Assembly: GCA_030017935.1 (NCBI GenBank)
Contig: JASEGF010000066.1
Location: 1-9,888 of the forward strand
Length of the DNA stretch: 9,888 nt
Source: Bacteroidales bacterium
GTDB lineage: Bacteria; Bacteroidota; Bacteroidia; Bacteroidales; DTU049
Reading direction: 5' to 3'
A program made the position numbers and the translations under genes. The number at the start of each line of letters is the position of its first letter. The first letter of the stretch is position 1. Under the pieces are notes generated by a model that did not search any database, had not been told where the DNA came from, and saw only the letters and a list, made by a program, of their open reading frames with translations. Below are positions 1 to 6,783 of the stretch, piece after piece.

Positions 1-2
1 TA

Positions 3-1193
3 AATTATAGGAAATCGAAGAATAAAAAAACATTTATCGAAAATTTTGTTAAAAAATTTTATCAAATAGATACTGTTGAAGACAAAAAAATAAATAACTT
101 ATATGATTATGGTGATAATATAATGAGATATTTTAGACTTACTAAATATTTTAAACTTTCGATCAGCAATTCATTAGGCACTAACTGGACTATAGATTTA
201 GAAAAATCTAGAATGGAGGAAATAAATCAATTATTACTAATGTATGATGGAAGCGCTATTAAGTTTTCTAATATAGAAGATTATTTAAATTATATTGCTG
301 ACATATCATTACCTAAATTGCCATGGGAAAGTATAGAAAATCTAAAAAAAATATTTATATCTCTAAAAAATGAGACACAAAATTTAATAAGTAATCATAA
401 TATAAAAATTCTATTAGAAGAAGAACAGTTATTAAATATTGACACTAAAAATATAGATATTAAATCACTCGAAAATGCAATATCTCAAGTACGAAATTTA
501 AATTTAAAAATAAAAGAAAAAATTAGAAAAAACGATTTACTTAACAATATTTCATATATAGAAAAATTAATACAAATTTTACAAGATGAAAAAAATTTAA
601 GAAAATATTCTCCTGAACAATTTGAAAAATTAATAACTGAATCATTTAAAATTATAAATGATGAAATATTAATTAAACCTAATTACCCGGTTGATGATGA
701 TGGAGAGCCTATAAATCATTCACCAAAAAATAAACCTGATATAGAGTGTTATTACAAAAATTTTAGAGCTATTTGTGAGGTTACATTAAATACCTCAAAA
801 TTACAATGGGTTTTGGAAGGTCAGCCTATAATGAGGCATTTAAGAGATTTTGAGAATAAAAATAAAAATTATAATGTCTTTTGTATTTTTATTGCTCCCA
901 AAGTAAATGTAGATACATATTCTCAGTTTTGGTTTTCCGTAAAATATGAATATGACGGTAAACCACAAAAAATAGTACCAATGACAACATACCAATTTTC
1001 GTTTTTCCTAAAAGCATTGATAGAGTTATTAAAATATAATAAACGATTTACTCATATTGAATTATATAATATATACAACTCAATAATTAACAAAACAAAT
1101 GAAATTATTGGTTTTTCTAAATGGGCAGAGCAGATAGAGATAATTTTAAATGATTGGTTTGATAATATAATAAAAATTCATGAAATTAAATAA
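3..1193 (+). CDS. Type IIS restriction endonuclease, AlwI/BspD6I family (5' end outside window)
   Basis: This is the cleavage half of a restriction enzyme that cuts DNA at a fixed distance from an asymmetric site. The frame has no stop from base 3 onward, so the ATG at 123 is internal and the true start lies left of the window. Counting from that ATG, residues 1-38 (RYFRLTKY, then TIDLEKSR) match the conserved block that opens the AlwI-family C-terminal part. A helical, charged stretch follows at about 75-160. The PD-(D/E)XK-type core is P205-D206, then E219-V-T, then E232 in LEGQP, with E168 upstream. I infer that roughly the first 200 residues, the DNA-recognition domain, are missing from view. 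The 3' end overlaps the first methyltransferase gene by 14 bp, so the genes are probably translationally coupled. Family assignment is confident. The recognition sequence cannot be read here. Confidence 0.85.
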   Translation, partial: NYRKSKNKKTFIENFVKKFYQIDTVEDKKINNLYDYGDNIMRYFRLTKYFKLSISNSLGTNWTIDLEKSRMEEINQLLLMYDGSAIKFSNIEDYLNYIADISLPKLPWESIENLKKIFISLKNETQNLISNHNIKILLEEEQLLNIDTKNIDIKSLENAISQVRNLNLKIKEKIRKNDLLNNISYIEKLIQILQDEKNLRKYSPEQFEKLITESFKIINDEILIKPNYPVDDDGEPINHSPKNKPDIECYYKNFRAICEVTLNTSKLQWVLEGQPIMRHLRDFENKNKNYNVFCIFIAPKVNVDTYSQFWFSVKYEYDGKPQKIVPMTTYQFSFFLKALIELLKYNKRFTHIELYNIYNSIINKTNEIIGFSKWAEQIEIILNDWFDNIIKIHEIK

Positions 1194-1968
1194 TATATAT
1201 TTAGGAGATTGCATATTATTAATGAAAAGTGAAATTCCAAATGATAGCATTGATTTGGTATATGCTGATCCACCATATAATCTATCTGGCAAATCTTTAA
1301 ATTTAAAAAATAATAATACTGGTGGCCCTTTTTATGAAATGAATGAAGATTGGGATAAAATGGATTATGACATATATTTAACATTTACACATAAATGGAT
1401 TAGTGAAGTATATAGAATATTAAAACCTAATGGAAGTTTATATATATCATGTACTTATCATAATATAGCTGAAATAATCATAAAAGCTAAAAATAACGGT
1501 TTTAATTTGAATAATATTTTAACATGGTATAAAATAAATGCTATGCCAAATATTACTAAAAGAACATTTACTCACTCTACTGAATTTGTTTGTTGGTTTG
1601 TCAAAGGTAAAAATTGGAAATTTAATTATGAAAAAATTAAAGAATTTAATCCTCATAAAACAAAAGATGGAAAATCTAAACAAATGAGAGATTTTTTAGA
1701 TTTTATAGATATGCCAATTCTACAAGGAAAAGAAAGAATTAAATCTGAAAATGGTAGAGCTATTCATCCAAATCAAAAACCAGAAAAATTAATTGAATTA
1801 ATAATTTTGGCTTCGTCAGATGAAAATGATATAGTTCTAGATCCCTTTTTGGGTACTGGCACTACTGGAATTGTAGCTAAAATGTTAAATAGAAATTGGA
1901 TAGGTATCGAAATTAATGAGAAATATTATCAAATAGCATTTAATAGAATTTTTAAAGAAAATAAGTAA
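1180..1968 (+). CDS. Beta-class DNA adenine methyltransferase, first of a pair (M1)
   Basis: This enzyme transfers a methyl group from S-adenosylmethionine to a base, probably adenine N6, in the host's copies of the restriction site. The catalytic motif IV, DPPY, is at residues 30-33. The SAM-binding motif I, DPFLGTGTTG, is at 221-230, preceded by HPNQKPEKL (196-204). Motif IV before motif I with the target-recognition region between them is the beta-class order. At 262 residues it is a complete single-domain enzyme. It starts inside the end of the endonuclease gene and ends 6 bp before the second methyltransferase, so the three genes form one cassette. It differs from its partner in the recognition region, especially the insert around 150-195 (EFNPHKTKDGKSKQ), which suggests it modifies the other strand of an asymmetric site. 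Base specificity is inferred. Confidence 0.9.
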   Translation: MKLNNIYLGDCILLMKSEIPNDSIDLVYADPPYNLSGKSLNLKNNNTGGPFYEMNEDWDKMDYDIYLTFTHKWISEVYRILKPNGSLYISCTYHNIAEIIIKAKNNGFNLNNILTWYKINAMPNITKRTFTHSTEFVCWFVKGKNWKFNYEKIKEFNPHKTKDGKSKQMRDFLDFIDMPILQGKERIKSENGRAIHPNQKPEKLIELIILASSDENDIVLDPFLGTGTTGIVAKMLNRNWIGIEINEKYYQIAFNRIFKENK

Positions 1969-1974
1969 AAAAAT

Positions 1975-2766
1975 ATGCAAAATATAAATTTAATTTATGG
2001 TGATGCTATAGAAATTTTAAATAAAATAGATTCTAATAGTATTGATCTTATTTTTGCTGATCCTCCTTATAATTTATCTGGAGAAAATTATCAAACATGT
2101 AAAAGTGGTAAAATGTCTAAATGTAATAAAGGAGACTGGGATCAAATAGAAAATATTGATCTATTTAATGAAACTTGGATAAGTGAATGTATAAGAGTTC
2201 TCAAAGATGATGGAACTATTTGGATTTCTGGCACCTTACATAATCATCCTTCTATTGGTAAAATATTAAAAAAATTAAATCTATGGATAATTAATGATAT
2301 TATTTGGTATAAACCTAATGCAGCACCACTATTACAAAAAAATCGATTTACTCCTTCAACAGAATTAATTTGGTTAGCAAGTAAATCTAAAAAATATAAA
2401 TTTAATTATGATATTGCTGTTCAAATGAATAATGGTAAGCAAATGCGTAATTTATGGGAAATTCCTGCAGAAAGACATAAAACTCAACACCCTACAGAAA
2501 AACCTGAAAGATTATTAGAAAGAATAATATCTATAGGAAGTGAAGAAGGTGATATAATATTAGACCCTTTTATGGGGTCAGGAACAACTGGTGTCGTCGC
2601 TAAAAGATTAAATAGAAATTTTATTGGTATTGAAATCGATGAATTATACTATTCTATCGCTAAACAAAGAATAGAAAAAGTTTTTATAGATAGCAATTTC
2701 AAATTTACTGAAAATATTATTAATAATACTCTCAATATTGACTTTTCTGATATCTCTAATAAATGA
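1975..2766 (+). CDS. Beta-class DNA adenine methyltransferase, second of a pair (M2, DpnA-like)
   Basis: This is the second modification enzyme of the cassette, 263 residues and complete. DPPY lies at 29-32, KGDWD at 52-56, ISGTLHN at 84-90, HPTEKPERL at 172-180 and DPFMGSGTTGVVAKRL at 197-212, which is again the beta-class order. The run of conserved blocks (DPPYNLS, NKGDWD, WISGTLHN, FTPSTE, GKQM, HPTEKPERLLERI) resembles, from memory, DpnA (M2.DpnII), an adenine methyltransferase acting at GATC. That makes an A-methylating enzyme on a GATC-containing site plausible, for example the GGATC of AlwI, but this is inference. The last 25 residues after the Rossmann core are a low-complexity tail. 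No gene of the cassette follows; a 130-bp AT-rich spacer separates it from cysS. Confidence 0.9.
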   Translation: MQNINLIYGDAIEILNKIDSNSIDLIFADPPYNLSGENYQTCKSGKMSKCNKGDWDQIENIDLFNETWISECIRVLKDDGTIWISGTLHNHPSIGKILKKLNLWIINDIIWYKPNAAPLLQKNRFTPSTELIWLASKSKKYKFNYDIAVQMNNGKQMRNLWEIPAERHKTQHPTEKPERLLERIISIGSEEGDIILDPFMGSGTTGVVAKRLNRNFIGIEIDELYYSIAKQRIEKVFIDSNFKFTENIINNTLNIDFSDISNK

Positions 2767-2844
2767 GATTTTATAAAATTTTTCTTAAAAATAAATTATA
2801 GAAAAATTATAGATATAAAATTTTTGTATTTCATTATTTACACT

Positions 2845-2877
2845 TTTGCATCATTTCATTTTTTTCTGTTAATTTCG
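2845..2877 (+). promoter_or_regulatory. Putative Bacteroidota-type promoter for cysS operon
   Basis: TTTG at 2845-2848 is followed, after 21 bases, by TAATTTCG at 2870-2877. This matches the TTTG-N19-21-TAnnTTTG consensus of the phylum with one mismatch in the -7 box. The cysS start is 19 bp downstream. The rest of the spacer between the methyltransferase and cysS (2767-2896) is nearly pure A+T with no GC-containing terminator hairpin. Confidence 0.4.
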
Positions 2878-2896
2878 AAAAAAATTTGTAATTTTT

Positions 2897-4369
2897 ATGA
2901 ATCATCCACTTCATTTATACAATAGTCTTTCTAAAAAAGTAGAACAATTTGTCCCTATTAATGAGCCTTTTGTGGGTCTTTATGTTTGTGGTCCCACTGT
3001 TTATGGTGATCCTCATCTAGGACATGCTCGTCCTGCTATAATTTTTGATGTTTTATTTAGATATTTGAAAGAGCTAGGTTATAAAGTGCGCTATGTTCGT
3101 AATATTACAGATGTAGGACATTTAGAAAATGATGCTGATGAAGGTGAAGATAAAATTCAAAAAAAAGCTCGTATAGAACAATTAGAGCCAATGGAAATAG
3201 TAAATTACTTTACTCGTAGATATCATCAAGCTTTAGATTTGCTCAATACTTTGCCTCCTTCTATTGAGCCTTTTGCTTCAGGTCATATACCTGAACAAAT
3301 TGAATTAATCCAAGAAATCCTAAATAATGGGTATGCTTATATTTCTAATGGTTCAGTATATTTTGATGTTGTTAAATATCAAAATGATACTAATTTATAT
3401 GGCATTTTAAGTGGTCGTAAATTAGAAGATCTATTAGCTCATACCAGAGAATTGCAAGGTAAAGAAGAGAAAAGAAGTCCTTATGACTTTGCTTTGTGGA
3501 AAAAATCATCTCCACAGCATATCATGCAGTGGAATTCTCCTTGGAGCAAAGGTTTTCCTGGTTGGCATCTAGAGTGTTCTGTAATGGGTGCTAAATATCT
3601 TGGAGTGCCATTTGATATTCATGGAGGTGGTTTAGATTTACAATTCCCTCATCATGAGTGCGAAATAGCTCAATCTGTTGCTGCTAGAGGCGTGCAACCT
3701 GTTAAATACTGGGTACATAATAATCTAATCACTATCAATGGGCAAAAAATGAGCAAAAGTCTCAATAATTTTATTACTCTCGAGCAACTTTTCAATGGTA
3801 CTCATCCAGCTCTAGAAAATGTTTTCTCACCAATGGTTGTTAGGTTTTTTATTTTACAAGCTCATTATAGAAGTCCTCTAGATTTTTCTAATGAAGCCTT
3901 GAAAGCTGCTGAAAGTGGCCTTGATAGATTATCAAAAGCTTTTAATAAAATTGATAAATTATCTTCAAATGTAGAGATTTCTAATTCAAATTTATTTGAA
4001 ATTAAAAACAAAATTTTAGATGCTTTAAATGATGACCTAAACACTCCTATAGCTATTGCAAATCTTTTCGAAGCAGTTAAAATTATCAATTTGGCTTCTG
4101 AACAAAAAATTAATTTAGATAATAATGATATTGACATACTACATTGGATGAGAGATATTTTTATTGAAAATATTTTAGGTCTCAGGATAGAAAAATCTCA
4201 AAATACACACGATATAGCTCCTTTTATTGAATTAATTTTAGATATTAGAACACAACTAAAACAACAAAAAAATTATATTTTGGCTGATGAAATAAGGAAT
4301 CGATTAAAAAATTTGGGTGTCGTTGTTAATGATAATAAAGATAAATATACATGGGAAATAGAAGATTAA
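2897..4369 (+). CDS. cysS: Cysteinyl-tRNA synthetase
   Basis: This cytoplasmic class I synthetase charges tRNA-Cys with cysteine using ATP. All diagnostic sites are present. The HIGH-type signature HLGH is at residues 40-43 (PHLGHAR). The KMSKS loop is at 284-288. The zinc ligands that select cysteine are C31 (YVCGPTV), C227 (WHLECSVM), and H252 and E256 in PHHECE, spaced as in the E. coli enzyme. The C-terminal part (about 310-490) carries the helical DALR-type region and ends in VVNDNKDKYTWEIED, typical of bacterial CysS. The length of 490 residues is normal. It is the first gene of a three-gene operon: the next gene starts inside its last codons. No Shine-Dalgarno sequence is visible, as is usual in this phylum. 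Confidence 0.98.
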   Translation: MNHPLHLYNSLSKKVEQFVPINEPFVGLYVCGPTVYGDPHLGHARPAIIFDVLFRYLKELGYKVRYVRNITDVGHLENDADEGEDKIQKKARIEQLEPMEIVNYFTRRYHQALDLLNTLPPSIEPFASGHIPEQIELIQEILNNGYAYISNGSVYFDVVKYQNDTNLYGILSGRKLEDLLAHTRELQGKEEKRSPYDFALWKKSSPQHIMQWNSPWSKGFPGWHLECSVMGAKYLGVPFDIHGGGLDLQFPHHECEIAQSVAARGVQPVKYWVHNNLITINGQKMSKSLNNFITLEQLFNGTHPALENVFSPMVVRFFILQAHYRSPLDFSNEALKAAESGLDRLSKAFNKIDKLSSNVEISNSNLFEIKNKILDALNDDLNTPIAIANLFEAVKIINLASEQKINLDNNDIDILHWMRDIFIENILGLRIEKSQNTHDIAPFIELILDIRTQLKQQKNYILADEIRNRLKNLGVVVNDNKDKYTWEIED

Positions 4370-5352
4370 TACAAAGTTTTATAATATTATTGTTTTTTTC
4401 AACTTTATTTTTAGAAAGTTGCAAAAAAAATATTGATAAAGATACTGATACACAGCCAAAAACTGACATTAAAGTACCAAATTTTAATGCTGATAGAGCT
4501 TATGAATTTATAGCTAAACAAGTTTCTTTTGGTCCTAGAGTGCCTGGTACTAATGCTCATGCTCTCTGTGGTAATTGGTTAATAAACAAATTAGATAGTT
4601 TGGCAGACACTGTATATGTGCAAACTTTTAAAGCTCGCATTTATTCTGGTGAAATCAAAGTAGGTAAAAACATTATAGCACAGTTTAATCCAACTCTTCA
4701 AAATAGAATTTTACTCTCTGCTCATTGGGATAGTCGTCCCTATGCAGATTATGACCCGGATCCTAATAATCACAATTCACCTATTCCAGGAGCTAATGAT
4801 GGTGCATCAGGTGTGGGCATATTACTAGAATTAGCAAATTTGCTCAACGAAAATCCGCCATCTATCGGCATAGATATTGCTCTTTGGGATATAGAAGATT
4901 GGGGAGAACCGCGAAGTGTACAAACTAGCAATGGAGAATTTTGGTGTCTTGGTAGCCAATATTGGAGTAGAAATAAAGTCCCTTTTAATTATAATGCCAA
5001 TTATGGGATTCTTCTAGACATGGTTGGAGCTAGTGATGCTACATTTTATTATGAAGGTATTTCTAATGAATATGCACCATCAATATTAAAAAAAGTTTGG
5101 GATATTGCTGCTAAATTAGGTTATAATAAATATTTCATCCCAGAAAATGCAGCACCCATTACTGATGATCATTTGTATCTAAATACCATAGCAAACATCC
5201 CTACTATCAATATTGTTCATCAAGATAAAAATAGCTCAACAGGTTTTTACCCTTACTGGCATACAATGGGCGATGATATAGACAAAATAGATAAAAATAC
5301 TCTGTCTGCCGTAGGCAATGTTTTAGCATATTTGATATATAATGAAAAATAA
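4351..5352 (+). CDS. Glutaminyl-peptide cyclotransferase, M28-family lipoprotein
   Basis: This predicted zinc enzyme converts N-terminal glutamine of exported proteins into pyroglutamate. Residues 1-23 form a lipoprotein signal peptide with lipobox L-E-S-C and lipidated Cys24 followed by KK, so the protein is membrane-anchored outside the cytoplasm. M28/QC landmarks are AHWDSRP (124-130), GANDGASG (147-154) with metal ligand D150, the acidic pair E182-D183 in DIEDWG, LLDMVG with D223, TDDH (271-274), and WHT with H304. WCLGSQYW (198-205) and the DIEDWG form match, from memory, the bacterial type II cyclases of Porphyromonas and Tannerella rather than broad aminopeptidases. The start at 4351 is supported by the signal peptide even though it overlaps cysS by 19 bp. 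A generic M28 aminopeptidase is the alternative. The gene is embedded between cysS and dtd. Confidence 0.85.
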   Translation: MGNRRLIQSFIILLFFSTLFLESCKKNIDKDTDTQPKTDIKVPNFNADRAYEFIAKQVSFGPRVPGTNAHALCGNWLINKLDSLADTVYVQTFKARIYSGEIKVGKNIIAQFNPTLQNRILLSAHWDSRPYADYDPDPNNHNSPIPGANDGASGVGILLELANLLNENPPSIGIDIALWDIEDWGEPRSVQTSNGEFWCLGSQYWSRNKVPFNYNANYGILLDMVGASDATFYYEGISNEYAPSILKKVWDIAAKLGYNKYFIPENAAPITDDHLYLNTIANIPTINIVHQDKNSSTGFYPYWHTMGDDIDKIDKNTLSAVGNVLAYLIYNEK

Positions 5353-5354
5353 AT

Positions 5355-5810
5355 ATGCGAGTAGTCATTCAACGTGTCAACAGTGCTGCTGTCAAGGTTA
5401 ATAATAATGTAATTAGTACTATTAATCAAGGCTTATTATTACTTGTTGGTTTTGAAGAAGAAGAGACTACTACAGATATGCAATGGTTAGCTAATAAAAT
5501 TATTAATTTACGTATATTTAATGACTCTGATGGATTAATGAATTTATCAGTTGCAGATATCAATGGTGATATTTTAGTTGTTAGCCAATTCACGTTGTAT
5601 GCTTGGACTAAAAAAGGCAATCGGCCATCTTTCTCACGCGCAGCTTCTTATGAAATTGGTGAAAAATATTACAATATATTCCTTGAAATTTTACAAAATA
5701 ATTTCAATAAAATAATATTTAAAGGAATTTTTGGTGCAAATATGCAAATAGATTTAGTGAATGATGGACCTGTTACAATTATTATGGATACTAAAAACAA
5801 AGATTTTTAA
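5355..5810 (+). CDS. dtd: D-aminoacyl-tRNA deacylase
   Basis: This cytoplasmic proofreading enzyme hydrolyses D-amino acids (and glycine mischarged on tRNA-Ala) from tRNA, recycling the tRNA. The family's two active-site motifs are present: SQFTLY at 77-82 and the Gly-cisPro motif NDGPVTI at 136-142, preceded by GIFGANMQIDLV (124-135). The N-terminus MRVVIQRV is the standard DTD start. The length of 151 residues is usual and the gene is intact. It begins 2 bp after the cyclase stop, so it is cotranscribed with cysS and the cyclase. Its TAA stop at 5808-5810 abuts the first base of the foldback repeat at 5811, so the operon's 3' untranslated region consists of that repeat. Confidence 0.97.
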   Translation: MRVVIQRVNSAAVKVNNNVISTINQGLLLLVGFEEEETTTDMQWLANKIINLRIFNDSDGLMNLSVADINGDILVVSQFTLYAWTKKGNRPSFSRAASYEIGEKYYNIFLEILQNNFNKIIFKGIFGANMQIDLVNDGPVTIIMDTKNKDF

Positions 5811-6015
5811 GGTTCTATAACGTAAAGATTAAAAGAGAGTAATTTTATTTATTATTGGACAATTAAATATTAACCACAGAGTTCTCAAAGAAGGCACAAA
5901 GAACACAGAGAATGATAAAATTAAAAGGCATATAAATGAAACTTTGTGAACTTTGTGTAACATCTTTGTGTTCTTTGTGGTAAAATAATTTACCCAAAAT
6001 AAACTTTATAGAACC
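5811..6015 (+). mobile_element. Foldback MITE-like element, copy 1
   Basis: This 205-bp non-coding palindromic element has terminal inverted repeats: GGTTCTATAACG at the left end and CTTTATAGAACC at the right end (one mismatch in 12). Inside, the left arm (about 5871-5910, AACCACAGAG onward) is an imperfect reverse complement of the right arm (about 5941-5982, ending CTTTGTGGTA). The whole element can therefore fold into a long hairpin with a short AT loop. Each arm is built of CACARAG-type units about 9-11 bases apart. A second copy in the same direction is at 8229-8460. Relative to it, this copy lacks about 10 bp after the left end and about 16 bp near 5845. No transposase is present, so a partner enzyme would have to act in trans. 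No clear target duplication is visible. The element name and family are unknown to me. Confidence 0.75.
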
Positions 6016-6033
6016 ATTAATTTATTAGAAATA

Positions 6034-6064
6034 TTGCAAAATTGAAAAAAATAAATTAAATTTG
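6034..6064 (+). promoter_or_regulatory. Bacteroidota-type promoter for ACP phosphodiesterase gene
   Basis: TTG at 6034-6036 and a perfect TAnnTTTG box (TAAATTTG) at 6057-6064 are separated by 20 bases, the expected spacing. The ATG at 6082 is 17 bp downstream. The promoter lies just outside the right end of the foldback element, so the gene is probably transcribed independently of the cysS operon. Confidence 0.55.
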
Positions 6065-6081
6065 CTAATGAAGTAAAAAAA

Positions 6082-6675
6082 ATGAATATTTTAATCCACT
6101 TATTTTTTTCACAAAATGATGAGAATATAATTTTGGGAAATTTTATAGCAGATTACATTAGAGGCATTAATAGAATAAAAGAATATCCTCCTCAAATACA
6201 ATCTGGCATTAAACTTCATCAATGGATTGATAATTATTCTGATAATAATATAATTGTTAAAAAATCTATTTCTCTATTTAGCCCATCACTAAAACATTAC
6301 GCACCAGTGGCTATAGATGTAATTTATGACCATTTCATGGCAAATAATTGGGAAATTTTTTCTAAAAAATCGTTAATTAATACAATAGATGAGTTCTATA
6401 TTATTTTAAAGAATAATTATAATATTTTACCAAATAAAGCCAAAAGAGCAGTTGACCATATGATAACAAATAATTGGCTAATGATGTACAAAGACTTATC
6501 TGGACTAAAGCATATATTTGAATGGATGGATACACGTGCTTCTTTTGAAGCTAATTTAACAAATTCTATTGAAATATTAATAGAGTATTATACAGAAATA
6601 GAAAATGATTTTTTTGCATTTATAGACAAAATGATAATAGATTTCGACAAAATAAAATCAGATATTATAGAATAA
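6082..6675 (+). CDS. acpH: Acyl-carrier-protein phosphodiesterase (AcpH family)
   Basis: This predicted hydrolase removes the 4'-phosphopantetheine arm from holo-ACP, giving apo-ACP, in the cytoplasm. The 197-residue protein aligns by eye along its whole length with E. coli AcpH (about 193 residues). It has the start MNILIHLFFS with H6, then GNFIADYIRG (19-28) with D24, KLHQWID (44-50) with H46 and D50, and AIDVIYDHFMANNW (77-90) with D79, D83 and H84, followed by the W-L-M-MYKDL block near 133-140. These His/Asp positions are the family's presumed metal-binding and catalytic residues. It has its own promoter and is followed by 108 bp of AT-rich spacer, so it appears monocistronic. The gene symbol rests on family membership; activity in Bacteroidota members is inferred. 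It shows no truncation. Confidence 0.88.
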   Translation: MNILIHLFFSQNDENIILGNFIADYIRGINRIKEYPPQIQSGIKLHQWIDNYSDNNIIVKKSISLFSPSLKHYAPVAIDVIYDHFMANNWEIFSKKSLINTIDEFYIILKNNYNILPNKAKRAVDHMITNNWLMMYKDLSGLKHIFEWMDTRASFEANLTNSIEILIEYYTEIENDFFAFIDKMIIDFDKIKSDIIE

Positions 6676-6762
6676 AACTAAAGAATAGTGAAATGAGTAA
6701 TAATAAAATTTTTATTAACTCTCTTCTTCCTATTTCATAATAACATTTCAAAAAATTATTAT

Positions 6763-6770
6763 TAATTTTA
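6763..6770 (+). promoter_or_regulatory. Possible -7 box of the secreted GATase-like gene
   Basis: TAATTTTA differs from TAnnTTTG only at the last base and lies 13 bp before the ATG at 6784. The same 13-mer TTATTAATTTTAC occurs upstream of sucC, which supports a shared promoter form. No -33 TTTG is visible at the right distance. Confidence 0.3.
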
Positions 6771-6783
6771 CATAAAAAAATAA

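Noticed and set aside
123..125. ATG as the start of the restriction enzyme
   Set aside because: The frame is open for 40 codons upstream to the window edge, and the conserved AlwI-family block begins right at this Met. The recognition domain must lie before it.
1178..1384. Minus-strand reading frames inside M1, cysS, dtd and sucC
   Set aside because: Each is wholly or almost wholly opposite a well-conserved gene and shows no family features of its own.
1..2766. A wider new defence island
   Set aside because: Only a standard three-gene type IIS cassette is visible. The genes after it are housekeeping. Anything more would have to lie left of the window.
2768..2813. Terminator or repeat after the second methyltransferase (ATTTTATAAAAT, and AAATTATAGA twice, 11 bases apart)
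   Set aside because: It is pure A+T without a GC stem. Such strings arise by chance in spacers this AT-rich.
5871..5982. Direct CACAAAG units as a CRISPR array
   Set aside because: The units are too short and too close, with no unique spacers and inverted rather than only direct copies. No cas genes are present.
6690..6750. Inverted repeats TAATAAAA/TTTTATTA and TGAAAT/ATTTCA after acpH as a terminator
   Set aside because: The first has almost no loop and neither has a stable GC core. They are compatible with chance.
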